DNA from: Dermatemys mawii | Lineage: Eukaryota; Chordata; Testudines; Dermatemydidae | DNA length: 64,000 bases | Direction: 5' to 3' | Assembly (NCBI GenBank): GCA_007922305.1 | Contig: ML677333.1 | Location: 18,191,357-18,255,356, forward strand | Part shown: positions 22,514 through 32,949 of the stretch, piece after piece | Numbering within the stretch: position 1 is the first letter of the stretch | Layout: every line of letters starts with the position of its first letter | Notes under the pieces: model-generated | Told to the model about the DNA's origin: nothing | What the model saw: only the letters and a program-made list of their open reading frames with translations | The model's database searches: none | Translations under genes and position numbers: made by a program

Positions 22514-25318
22514 AGTCGCCCTTCCTTTAGCCCAAATATAGTTCATTATTTGTACGAAAAGGAATGGTTCCAAAAGAAAAGACTGGAAAAGACTAGCTGT
22601 ATATTCTTGTGGTTAGGCCTCCCCCATATCCAACTGAGTGTAGTATCCACTGGGCTATAAGCCCCCTGGGGTGGGTCTGTCTGTCTGTCTGTCTCTCTCT
22701 TTCTCATGAAAAAATTCATAATCTAACTTTCATTGTGCATCAGAATGGAAACAAAGGGGGTAATTGCCCAGGGGCCCAGGCAATTTAAATTAAATTTAAA
22801 TTGCCCTTTTAAATTACTCAGGCGGGCCACAGTGCTCCAAGGGTGCACGGGGTGGCAACCACTCTGGGCCCCGTGCTTGGGGGCCCAGAATTGCTGTCGG
22901 CAGGTCTGGTTGTGATAGTGGTTAACTTATGAAGGGAGGTGCTGAGAGACTAATGTGGGGCAAGAGGTATAGTCCATATCTGGGCTCTAATAACACCCTG
23001 GTTTACTAACACTGAGAATATTCAGAACCCACTAGGATTTGTGTCATTCAGCTTGGATGTTGGAGCCAGGCTGGCCTGTGCAGTGAGTGTCACTTTCTGT
23101 TTTCAATGCATAAGCGATACTGTCTGGTCTTCAATTTTTCCAGGGCAATGGTTTAATAAATACCTAATAGTACTCTTAGGTCTGTTGTAATACGCAAGCC
23201 TACAGATTTGCCTTAATTATGAGCTCACTTGTATAAAGTGAGTGGAAGTTTATGAAGTGTCACAATAACTTAAAGTAATAAATGTTGATAGGAAAAGGTG
23301 CAAAAGCAAGATAGACTGAATTAGTCCAAATGAAAAGGCCTTTGGATGTAATTCCAGGACTGTATTAAGATCATGCCTGGTAAACAAGAAAATGTGGGAT
23401 CTGAAATTAATGAACTATAATTGGTGTATCAGAAACTAATCCTAACTGGTGGACAAAATAATGAGTGGATAGACTATTCTAGTCATCACTCCTTTTTGGG
23501 GTCCTTAAAAAAGAGAATTTGTTCAGGAAAATGCACTAGAAGAGGGACATTCATCCCTGAAAACTGGGACACACCCAGGTTCATAATTTTTCCACTGTCC
23601 TTCTATGGTTTCCAATCTGTCCTATCATTTCATTGCATTACTTCCGCCAAATTGCTTAGTGGATGGGATAGCAGAATAGACAGAGCAGTGGCAGGACAAC
23701 ATGGTGGCAGTGGAGATGCAGTGTATAGCATCTCTACCAGGATGGAAGCGTTAGAGAGCAGCTTGAAGGACTGATCTGGAACTGTAGAATCAGGTTCTAG
23801 GGGTCAGTGTTAAAAGTTGGCAGGCCCTGGCAGAAGCAGCATAGACAGGGATCAGGAGGGCAGAGCTGATAGTAGTGGATGGTTTGAAGGACATGCAGGA
23901 GTTGCAGATTTTAAGGGGATAAGGATAGTAGAGTCCTGGGGGAATAGAACAGCTGTACAGCCCGTAACTCATGGAGTTAGATCTGAGAAAATTTTTATAG
24001 TCATTTGTGGTGCATTTCTCTTTAGTTGCTGAGTATATTACAGCAAAGTCAGTTCCACCTGAATCTCTTGCAGAATTCTTATTTTAGGGGCAGAGTGACT
24101 GTGTACAGGTTATAGACATTCAAGGGGACAAACATTTCATGGTCTCAGAATTTATGAGCTGAATTTTGATAAGTATTTGTGATAAAATTTTGCATAATTT
24201 AATGACAATTCAATTACAAGGACATCTTCCACATGCTTTGATATTTGTTGCCTGTAAGTATATGCACATTCCAAATTTTAAACACACGTATGCAACTTTT
24301 CAGTGTGTGAAGTCCATCCATCTATTTGTTTTAAAGCCTGTGTGTATCTTTTCATGATTTGCTAACCAAGGCACTGCAGGTTTTCCTCTTAGCATGTTTG
24401 CTAACCAAGGCACCCAAGGTTTACCTCTTAGCATATTTTTTCTTGTATTATGGCTCTTCGGATGGTGAATTCCCCCAGCTCCTCCCAGGAAGGAAATATG
24501 AGTTATCAGTCTACAATTTGTGGTTTCCTCACTCATTTCAGGCCTGATTCTGTCACACTGACTCACTTTGAACATTACTTTATTCCACAAGGAGTCCCAT
24601 TGGTTTCAACGAATAAGGTATGACATGAGTAAGGGTGGCAGAATCAGGCCATTTGTTTGCTTAATATTTTCCATCATATAAATGTAAAGTTCTGCCAGAA
24701 GGAAAAAAAACACACAGGTAATCTACATGTGCTATTGTAACTCAATATTTGAAAATTAGATCAGAGTTTGGGTGCATGCCCTGGTAAGAAAATAAATGGT
24801 CGATTATTAAAATTAAGTAAAAGCCAAATGCATTAAAATGGTTTGGAATTTTGTTATCTCACTTTACAAAATGGTTAGAGAAATCAACTATCTCACTGGC
24901 TCCCAGTCAAATGATTATCATACCACATGGGTCAGAACTTGTTTGCCTAGTTACTTTATAGATATTAATATACACATACAAATTACAAGTTTGACAATAT
25001 GTTTTATGGAAAAAATAACATTTTAAATGTCTTGGAATGTTCTCTAGTTTTTCTGGTTGAGTTGTCTGTAAACACATACGTTTCATAAAGCATTTCAGTC
25101 ACCAGTTTCAAATGAAAGTCAGATATTGGTGCCACTTAAAGACTGTGGCCCTTCCACTTCCACTAATATGATTCAAGTGTCTAAACTGAACTGACTGACC
25201 TATTAAGGCCCTGATCCTTCCATTGTTTTTGCAATGAGCTGCATTGAAGTAAATAGGACTTTGTGTAGTTTCAGTGTCACACCTGGGCACAAATAGTTGA
25301 GAGATCAGTGTCTTAGAT
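22514..25318. other. Non-coding stretch with simple repeat and GC-rich patch
   Basis: Contains a (TGTC)n/(TC)n microsatellite at about 22674-22706 and a GC-richer patch at 22745-22915 (GGGGCCCAGGCAATTT and a nearby TTTAAATTAAATTTAAATT palindromic run) that resembles an old repeat. 23280-24020 has a different, less AT-rich composition and may be part of an unclassified repeat. No splice-bounded frame found. 24359-24430 holds two copies of a TTTGCTAACCAAGGCAC-type word about 40 bases apart. Confidence 0.45.
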
Positions 25319-25633
25319 CAGTGTTTCTCATCTTATTCAGCCTGGCAACCTGTAAGTTAACATCTTCATCCCTCTCCCCTTCCCCTGATCTTGACCATCA
25401 AAATCAGAGTAAAAAGTACAGTAATCATCATAATTATAAGCCTATATAATTTATTTGTGTGTATGTATTTCGAGAGGTTGATAGAGAACATCAACCTCGA
25501 AGGATAAGCGCATGCAGGGAGTGGGATAGCAAGAGTATAATTAGAGTATAATAAAATTTTCAAAGCCTTGCAACACCCCGATTGCCTTTCATGAACCCCC
25601 ATGAGGTTGCGACCTATCAGCCGAGAAATATTG
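25319..25633. mobile_element. hAT-like MITE (tentative)
   Basis: Left end CAGTGTTTCTCATCTTATTC, right end GCGACCTATCAGCCGAGAAATATTG; reverse-complemented, the right end starts CAATATTTCTCGGCTGATAGG. The outside octamers TCTTAGAT and ACTTAGTT agree at six of eight places, consistent with an aged 8-bp duplication. Inside is a perfect 9-bp hairpin (25474-25482 with 25490-25498). Confidence 0.5.
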
Positions 25634-25641
25634 ACTTAGTT

Positions 25642-26994
25642 GTTAAACTCCTTGGGATAGATATCATATTGTCTTGTTTGGTACAGTGGCATGCATACGG
25701 ATGATGAAAATAAACAAGTACAATTACAATGTATGAAAAAGTAGAAGTACTGAATTAGGAGAGAGAATATGAGAATTGGCTCCACAAACTTTTAAGTGGT
25801 CCTACTGTAGTGAATATAACTTCACTCTGTATTTGTAATTTTTTTTAAATGCCCATTTTAGATATGGGAATAAATTTGATTTCAGCCAGTGAATGAAAAC
25901 TGTCTGAGCCCCAATTTTAAAGTTAAACACAAAAAAGTTAGAAATCATTTTTGTAATTTCAGTACAATGAGGATCTAGCTCTTCAGACTGAATCTTTTCA
26001 TCGAGCGGTTTGTCCATTCTTTAGCTTTGCGAAGAAGTGGGTAGATGACTTCTCATGTGATGCACACTTACAAATTTCATTTTAAAGAGAGGGGGAGCTG
26101 AAGGGTAAGTGGCACATTGCACCAGCTACATCAGCTTCTTGATCTCATTCTCACCAACTTGCGAATGCTGTGCAGAGTTTGCAAAAGAAATAAGGAAGAT
26201 GTCTGAGTATCAAGAGAAGACATTTGAAAAAAAAATACATTTAACTGTTAATAAATTTGTTTATACTCTGGCTTCTATGTCTGATGTTCTGTTTTGCTAA
26301 TTTTAGCAGTATTTTCTTTGTTTAGATGAGGCCGAAGGAGAGAAACTTTGGGGTATTTTGACATTTCATATTTCAGAGAGACAATTCAGACAAAACAAGT
26401 AATGGAAAACAACAGATTAGAGATGCTCATCATTGGACTACTTCAATCCAATTATTATTTATTTTATAAGATCAACATGAGGTAGATGTTTTAACAGGTA
26501 TTTAGACAAGGTTGCCTCCCAAGAACTCAAAAGCTAAGTAATTGGAAGGAAAGATGGGAGAATTATCATCCATTCTTACAAATTGTAGGCTTTTTTCTGT
26601 TAAGAAGCAGCAGCAGAGGGAAAAGTAAATCCTGTACAACAGAGTAAAAAATAGCATGAGAACTGGAGTGCTGAAAGGAGTAACTCTACATACAGGAATT
26701 TAACAGCAGCACATTATGCCTGCTGTTCCATTTTGACTTTACAGTAGAGCAGAAGCACCTGAGTGTCTATGGGAACTTTCCCTTGCATCAGGCTCTAAGG
26801 TTGTTTCCAGTGATAATATGTTCTGAGCTTTCCCCCTAATTTTTTAAACAGTAAGTTGGAGAGTGCATAAAAAGGCAAGCAGCTCATATACTGGGGATGA
26901 CGTTGCTGATTCAAGATTAGAAAGGCATGATCCTGACAAAGGACTAAATTATATCTTCAGTTATATCTATGCAATCCCCAATAAAGTCAATGGG
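25642..26994. other. Non-coding stretch
   Basis: No gene seen. The first 60 bases (AAACTCCTTGGGATAGATATC, GTACAGTGGCATGC) resemble the old repeat tail at 17700. The rest is AT-rich with no recognised element. Confidence 0.45.
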
Positions 26995-27432
26995 GAATGA
27001 GGTAACTAAAATAACTGGAACAGAGGTAATTGTGGCCAGAATTTTTCCCACTATGCAAAAATCCAGGGCTCACCCAATGAAATTAATAGGCAGCAGATTT
27101 AATGCAAACAAGATGTACTTTTCACTCAACACACAATTAACCTGTGGAACTCATTGTCATAGGATATTATGATGGCTAAAAGTACAACTGGATTCAAAAA
27201 AGAACTAGATAATGGCATTAGCTATGATGATTAGGGATGCAAACCCATTCTCTGGATTCCCGTAAGCCTGTGACTACCAGAAGTCAGAAGTGGAAGGCTG
27301 AGGTATATCACTCCAAAATTGTTCTGTGTACTCTCCCTGAAACTCTGATACTGACCATTGCTGGAAGAGAGGGTATTTGACTGGAATGACCATTGGTCTC
27401 ACCCAGTATGGCAGCTCTTTTGTTCTCAATAA
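26995..27432 (+). mobile_element. CR1 LINE 3' fragment (second subfamily)
   Basis: Blocks CACCCAATGAAATTAATAGGCAGC, AACCTGTGGAACTCATTG, CAAAAAAGAACTAGATAATG and CACCCAGTATGGCAGCTCTTTTGTTCT follow the order of the better copy at 49085-49765. This 3' UTR type differs from the copy at 14239. Diverged, no open frame. Confidence 0.8.
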
Positions 27433-28055
27433 CACTTGAGAGTTTAACATTGAAAATGATTGTGCCAGTAAAGCAGGCCAACCAGATGATTTCTATGTAG
27501 CTCACCAGACCACTTGAGAAGCTGACTAATTGTGTGGCACCTTAGGTTTGTTAATAAGGCTAAAAATTATTTTACGTTACATACACATTGCTTTCCTTCT
27601 AGTTAGGAAAGAACCAACAAGACTCAAGAAATCTTGGATTCTCCATTATTGGAGAGAATTACAGTGACACAAGAATTGTGCAAGTAGAAAAACACTGGTG
27701 TGTGTGTCTGTATACATGACAGCATCAGGATCATAACACACTGTTCCAAGACACTATGGGTAAAAAAGAAGGCAGGTAACAGATGAGGTTTGGAGGGAGT
27801 AGATACAGACACTGTGCTTGGAGGTAGCGGGACATGGTGAGTGGTGTGTTTGTGGGTTGTTTGTTCAGTTTCTGAGTACAGGCTGTATAGCTAGCCCATG
27901 GCCCCTGATCAAGCCCTTGGAGCCCTTAGAGCTTTGATCATTGCCTTGCTAAAGGTTGCAAAGCTCTAGCCGTTACAGCTTTGATCAGTCCATCTGTTTG
28001 AAGTCTGTGAGTGATGAAGGCTGGAGCTGAGCTGAGCTAAGCAGGGAAGGCTTGG

Positions 28056-28064
28056 TATAAAAAG
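28056..28064 (+). promoter_or_regulatory. TATA-like word in the CR1 leader
   Basis: TATAAAAAG lies about 100-130 bases upstream of the ORF1 relic, in the part of the leader that resembles the internal-promoter region of CR1. That it ever directed transcription is inference. Confidence 0.25.
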
Positions 28065-28149
28065 TCGCTTGCTAGGTCAACTAAGGAGCCATGAACAGAG
28101 CAACTAACAGGAGAGTTTCAGAGGGAGATGAGAGAGGGACTGTGAGACG

Positions 28150-29130
28150 TTTTCTTTTCAGGTTCAGCAATTAGTGTGGGATCATGAACAGTGGCAGTGA
28201 CTTTCAAAAGATGTTCCATGTTCTCTTTCCTGCCTGAAGACAGAAGGGATTTCCTGTGCATGAAGTGCAAGTTGGTGGCTGTGCCTCTTGGATTGGAGGG
28301 GCCACTTGAGATGCTACTAAGAATCAGACTTTCTAGACAACCAGATTCTGCAAAGACCACTATTCCAGGCTGAAGGAAGAAGAGAGCTGGCCACAAAGGA
28401 ATTGATGGGAGTGGAAGACACAGAGGAGGCCTGGCAGTTCATAACCACCAGAGGCCAGGGGACACATTAGCACTGAGGAGACAGATAAGAATAGGCAGAC
28501 TTAGGCCACCAGAGGGAAGAGAAGCAGGAGGAATTTCACACAGCTAGAAATTTCAAATCTATATCATGTCCTCAATGTGAAAACTATGGAAGATACCTCT
28601 CAATATCAGTCTCGTCCAAAGTAATGAAGAGATGAATGGGACTCATCTGTGAATTGCCGCTCAGCCCAGTCTATAAGAAAATAAAAAATCTTACCTGCAA
28701 AGAGTTCACCAAACTGTCCAAGAAAGACAGACAGTGTGTGTTGGAAAGTCAATAATCAGAAGAATCAAAAATATTCTGCAATGAACAGGTGGACAACAAG
28801 ACAGTGTGCCACCTTCCTGGAGACAAGCTGTAGGATTAGATAGGCTTCTTAGGTCTATAAGCAAGGATCAACTGGTGATGGTTCATATCGGCACTAATGA
28901 CCCAACATCATGGGCTATCTTGCAGGTAGTAGTTGTCTTCAGGGAACTCAGAAGTGTGTTAAAGAAGAAGAATGTCTAAGCAATCTTTTCTGAGATCCTT
29001 CATCTCCTCTGTGCAAATAAGAAGACAGAAGGCAGAAGATTCTGGAATTTCTGGCTGGATAAGTGGTGTAGAGAGGAGGGCTTTGTTGTTATGGAACATT
29101 GGTCCACCTTCTATGGGGAGAGGGACAGCT
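28150..29130 (+). pseudogene. CR1 ORF1 relic (zinc-knuckle-like and SGNH esterase-like parts)
   Basis: A frame at 28191-28373 contains DFLCMKCKLVAV, the cysteine pair typical of the CR1 ORF1 N-terminal region. Downstream, 28878-28901 encodes MVHIGTND; G-x-N-D is the block III motif of SGNH hydrolases, and CR1/L2 ORF1 proteins are known to carry an esterase domain of this type. The expected downstream D-G-x-H block is not recognisable here. The role of such a protein is RNA binding plus an esterase activity of unclear purpose in retrotransposition. Frameshifts break the frame repeatedly, so no product is expected. Confidence 0.65.
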
Positions 29131-30125
29131 TGGAAACAGGCTGACTAGAGTAGTCAGGAGGGTTACACTAATAACAAAAGGGGAGGGTAAAAAGTAGGGA
29201 GGTATAAACTCTCAGTTAACACACAATCAAGATATTGAGGAAAAAATTAATCAAAGGATCAAAGGAAAATCTTGAATTGCCTATACACTAATGCTAGGAG
29301 TCTGGGAATCAAACAAGAGGAAATGGAATTACTCATTTATGAGGATATATTTGATCTAGTTGGTATTACTGAGACCTGGTGGGATGATTTACAGAATTGG
29401 AATGTTAAAATCAGTGGTTATAACCCATTTAGGAAGGATGAAGTGGACAAAAGGGTAGAGGAAGTGACACTCAGTCAAAAATTACATTACCTGATTCTGA
29501 GTCACAGATAACACAGGAGAAAATGATTTTCAGTGCTTGAGTGGATCAATTTCCTAGCAGATAAAATACAAGATGGGCTATTATTTGGGATGCCCAAAGC
29601 ACACTAGGGAACTGGATGACTGTCTCCTTACACACCTATTTATAACATGTAGGTAAAAACTGTGCTAACAAGGGACTTCAATCTGAGTGACGTAGGCTGA
29701 AAGTCTCATCCTGTCAGTAATAAAACATTCCTGGAATTTCTAAATATTATTGATGACACCTTCCTAACCAGAGTATTGCAGTCAACATGGGGGATTTTTG
29801 TATTAGATATTGTTCTAGCAGATAAAGAGGAGCTGTTAATGGTAGGTTACTTACAAGTAATCATGACATGACTTGATCACATTTATAATGTACAAGCAGA
29901 ATATGGTCCAGACTAGTATATACTTTGTGCATTAATAGGGGCAATTTCACAAATATAGAAACAATTACTAGCCAAATTAGCTGGGAGGAAGAATTTAATT
30001 AAAAAAGTGACTGATAATGGGGAGTCACTTAAGAATACTTTACTAGATTCCCCAAAAGCCACAAGAAAAAGAAGGCTGTGCTGATGAAAAAAAGTCAGCT
30101 TGGTTTAGAGAGGAAGTGAAGGCAA

Positions 30126-30190
30126 TTTTATTTATATATATATCTATATAATATATCTATATAATAATTAAGATAGATATAGATATATAT
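30126..30190. repeat. AT-rich microsatellite (TATATC/GATATA)
   Basis: Imperfect runs of TATA, TATCTA and GATATA that expanded inside the dead CR1 ORF2. The left part and the right part (AGATAGATATAGATATATAT) are partly complementary and could fold. Confidence 0.7.
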
Positions 30191-30634
30191 GACAGAAAAG
30201 GGAAGTCGACAGTATATCTGGGGAAAAACAAATGATTCAGTCTCACCATATGGTGATACTTTTTCTATTACACTAATATCTAGAGGATGTTAAACAGAAG
30301 CTACTAAAATTAGGCATTCTTATATCAGCAGATCCAGATAACTTGCATCTAGGAGTTTCAAAAGAGCTGGCTGAGGTGCTTGCTAGACCATTAATTTTGT
30401 TTTTCAATAAGTCTTGGAGCACTGGGGAAGTTCCAGAAGATAAGACGTAATTATAGATCTGTTGGTCTGACATTTTCCCTGGGCATTATAATGGAGCAGC
30501 TTACATGAGACTTGATTTATAAATAATTTAAAGGAGGGTAATGTTATCAATGCAGAGGGGTAGCCGTGTTAGTCTGGAATTGCAGAAGTGAAAAGAGTCC
30601 TGTGGCACCTTAAAGACTAACTGAAATTTTTTCA

Positions 30635-30672
30635 GAGCATGAGCTTTCGTGGGCTAATACCCACTTCGTCGG
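30635..30672 (-). ncRNA. Hammerhead-ribozyme-like core in PLE terminal repeat
   Basis: Minus strand: CCGACGA (hammerhead box CUGANGA with one U-to-C change), one extra A, stem GTGGG/CCCAC with loop TATTAG, then GAAA, then a three-pair hairpin AGC/TCAT/GCT followed by C, the expected cleavage position. Order and spacing follow a type I hammerhead with a minimal helix III, as described for PLEs. Helix I is not seen between the flanks in cis, so activity of this copy is doubtful. Confidence 0.45.
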
Positions 30673-30779
30673 ATGCATGCAGTGGAAGTATCCAGGGGCA
30701 GGTATAAATAGGTAGGCAAGAACCAGGTGGGAGATAACAAGGTTAGTCCAATCAGGCTGAACCAGCTTGTTATCTCTAA

Positions 30780-31083
30780 TCAGGGAGGGTGAGGTGTTCC
30801 TCTAGCAGCTGAACTGGAGGTGTGAATAGCGAGAGAAGAGAAGCTGCTTTTGTAGTTAGCTAGCCATTCAAAATCTCTATTCAGTCCCAAATTGATTGTG
30901 TCAAATTTGCAAATGAATTGCAGCTCTGCAGTCTCTCTTTGCAGTCTGGACTTGAAGTTTTTTTGCTGCAAAATGCTGACCTTTAAATCTTCTATGGTGT
31001 GTCCGGTGAGGTTGAAGTGCTCTCCTACAGGTTTTTGAATATTGCCATTCCTGATATCTGATTTGTGTCCATTTATCCTTTTT
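30780..31083 (-). pseudogene. PLE GIY-YIG endonuclease C-terminal relic
   Basis: From the gap edge (31083) the minus strand is open for about 100 codons and stops at 30780. Visible blocks are KRINGHKSDIRNG, VGEHFNLTGHTIEDL, RLQRETAELQFICKFDTINLGLNRD and a low-complexity end (SSSAARGTPHPP). The R-x3-H spacing near the start, the later E, and the final GLN pattern fit the GIY-YIG endonuclease of Penelope/Neptune-type elements, which nicks target DNA. The GIY...YIG strands themselves would lie in the gap. This part is uninterrupted, so the copy is comparatively young. Confidence 0.65.
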
Positions 31084-31483
31084 NNNNNNNNNNNNNNNNN
31101 NNNNNNNNNNNNNNNNNNNNNNNNNNNNNNNNNNNNNNNNNNNNNNNNNNNNNNNNNNNNNNNNNNNNNNNNNNNNNNNNNNNNNNNNNNNNNNNNNNNN
31201 NNNNNNNNNNNNNNNNNNNNNNNNNNNNNNNNNNNNNNNNNNNNNNNNNNNNNNNNNNNNNNNNNNNNNNNNNNNNNNNNNNNNNNNNNNNNNNNNNNNN
31301 NNNNNNNNNNNNNNNNNNNNNNNNNNNNNNNNNNNNNNNNNNNNNNNNNNNNNNNNNNNNNNNNNNNNNNNNNNNNNNNNNNNNNNNNNNNNNNNNNNNN
31401 NNNNNNNNNNNNNNNNNNNNNNNNNNNNNNNNNNNNNNNNNNNNNNNNNNNNNNNNNNNNNNNNNNNNNNNNNNNNNNNNNNN
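31084..31483. other. Assembly gap (400 N)
   Basis: Exactly 400 unresolved bases inside the PLE. Open frames that run through it are artefacts. Confidence 0.99.
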
Positions 31484-32949
31484 CAGTTAGTCTTTAAGGT
31501 GCCACAGGACTCTTTTCACGTTATCAATGCAAATCAACATGAGTTTATATAAAATAGATCTTGTCAAACTCACTTGATATCCTTTTTTCATGACATTTGC
31601 AAGTTTGATTGATAAAGATAATAGTGTTGATACAATACACTTTGACTTCTGTATGGATTTGACTTGATACTGAACAATATTTTAGTTAAAAAACTAAAAT
31701 AATACAAAGTTAATGTGGCATAAATAAATGGATTAAAAACTGGCTTACCGGCAGGTCTAAAAGGTAACAGAAAATTTTATCTCTGTATTTGTCAGTGCTC
31801 TGATCACTGTTAGAATATTGTGTCCAGTTCTGGTGCCCATAATGCCTAATAAGAGCCATGAGAAAGATTAAAGGATTAGAAAATATGCCTTGTAGAGCCA
31901 AGGAGCTCCATCTATTCAGCTTAACAAAGAGAAGGTGAAGGGATGACTTGATTACAGTCTCATAGTCCTTACATGGTAATAGTTAATGATAAGCTCTTCA
32001 GTCTAGCAGAGAAAGATATAACACGATCTAGTGGCTGGAAGTGGAAGCTAGACAAATTCAGACTGGAAATAAGGCATACGTTTTTATTGGTGAGAGTAAT
32101 TAACAGTTGAAACAATTTACCAGAGTTGTGGTGGACTCTCCATCACTGACAATGTTTTAATCAAAACTGTATGTTTTCCTAAAAGATTGTCCTAGGAATT
32201 ATGGCCTGTATTATACAGGAGGTCAGGCTGGATGATCACAATGGTCCCTTCTCGCCTTAGAATCTATGAAAAATCATAGCTGCATTGAAGTGAAAGGGAA
32301 TTTCATCCTATATTTTCAATATTACTCTATGTGGATTGTTAAAAGATAACAAGTGCTTTTAATTTCTGCTTATTTCTATAGTTGTACTGTTGAAATGTTG
32401 ATGTAAATTATTAAAACAACCAATACAACTTCACTTGAAAAAACACATAAAGTAGCTAAGTGACATTGTACTTATTCTTCATCATTTACCAGTGGTAAGC
32501 CCTGAAAAGCAAGGAAATGAGTAGGTAAGGACATTTCCCACAAAATAGACATACACATTATTCTTATCAAGGTTAAAGACATTCATATTTCATCACAACA
32601 CAATAACACTGACCTGTGAATTGTGGAGTTTTAAATGTATTTTTATTAATTGTAGCATCTGAATATTTTCTTTTAAGTGACACATATATAGGAAATATCA
32701 GTTAAAATATTTATCAATTGACTACACATTTTTTGTGAAATATTGATGTTCTTTGAGAATAATTTTGTATCTTGGATTTATTAAGAAAAGGATAATATTG
32801 TTGATTAACAGTAAATTATATATAAAGGAGGACTTACATTTGAGGCTGATCACAAATGTGCACTGTTGCATGGAGATGTGGCTTCCCTCCAAAATGGAGA
32901 GTGAGGGACCACTACATTCTCCCTGGTAGGTGGAGTCAAATTTGCTCTT

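Larger units (their letters stand above)
30555..31519 (-). mobile_element. Penelope-like retroelement with inverted terminal repeats and 12-bp target duplication
   Basis: GTTATCAATGCA flanks the insertion on both sides (30543-30554 and 31520-31531), inside CR1 ORF2. Read on the minus strand, a GIY-YIG-type coding tail is followed by a short 3' region and a complete terminal repeat (about 30680 down to 30555). At the opposite end, 31484-31519, part of the same terminal repeat is present in opposite orientation. The middle is lost in the 400-N gap, so reverse-transcriptase content is unknown; if the gap size is right the copy is short (965 bp) and heavily 5'-truncated. PLEs are known for GIY-YIG endonucleases, variable LTR orientation and hammerhead motifs. 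Confidence 0.8.
29260..31790 (+). pseudogene. CR1 ORF2 relic (APE endonuclease and reverse transcriptase), split by PLE
   Basis: 29272-29511 is the best-preserved part: LYTNARSLGIKQEEMELLIY followed by DIFDLVGITETWWDD, the start of an APE-like endonuclease. In ITETWWDD the E corresponds to a catalytic acidic position of the family. Later, 30290-30480 gives GILISADPDNLHLGVSKELA-like remnants of the reverse-transcriptase N-terminus, and after the PLE (from 31532) comes the next reverse-transcriptase block (INANQHEFI and LISFFHD-like residues). The catalytic FADD box is not visible. The polypeptide would nick DNA and copy the element's RNA at the nick; this copy cannot. Confidence 0.75.
27840..32270 (+). 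mobile_element. CR1 LINE, near full length, interrupted by a Penelope-like element
   Basis: All parts of a CR1 occur in order: a leader (27840-28150) with a TATA-like word, ORF1 relic (28150-29130) with a C-x2-C-KLV motif and an SGNH-type GTND motif, ORF2 endonuclease relic (from 29260), reverse-transcriptase remnants before and after the insertion, and a 3' UTR from about 31790 ending GAATCTATGAA. Removing the PLE (30555-31519) and one copy of its 12-bp duplication leaves about 3.45 kb, somewhat short of a typical 4-5 kb CR1, so internal deletions are likely, notably in the reverse transcriptase. Many stops and frameshifts: dead. It is the only copy here with the leader, so it shows what an intact source would contain. 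Confidence 0.85.

Noticed and set aside
25474..25498. 9-bp hairpin as a regulatory structure
   Set aside because: Lies inside a hAT-like MITE; short hairpins are expected there and no other support exists.
31042..31497. Long open frames across the first run of N
   Set aside because: They exist only because unresolved bases contain no stop; no evidence of coding.
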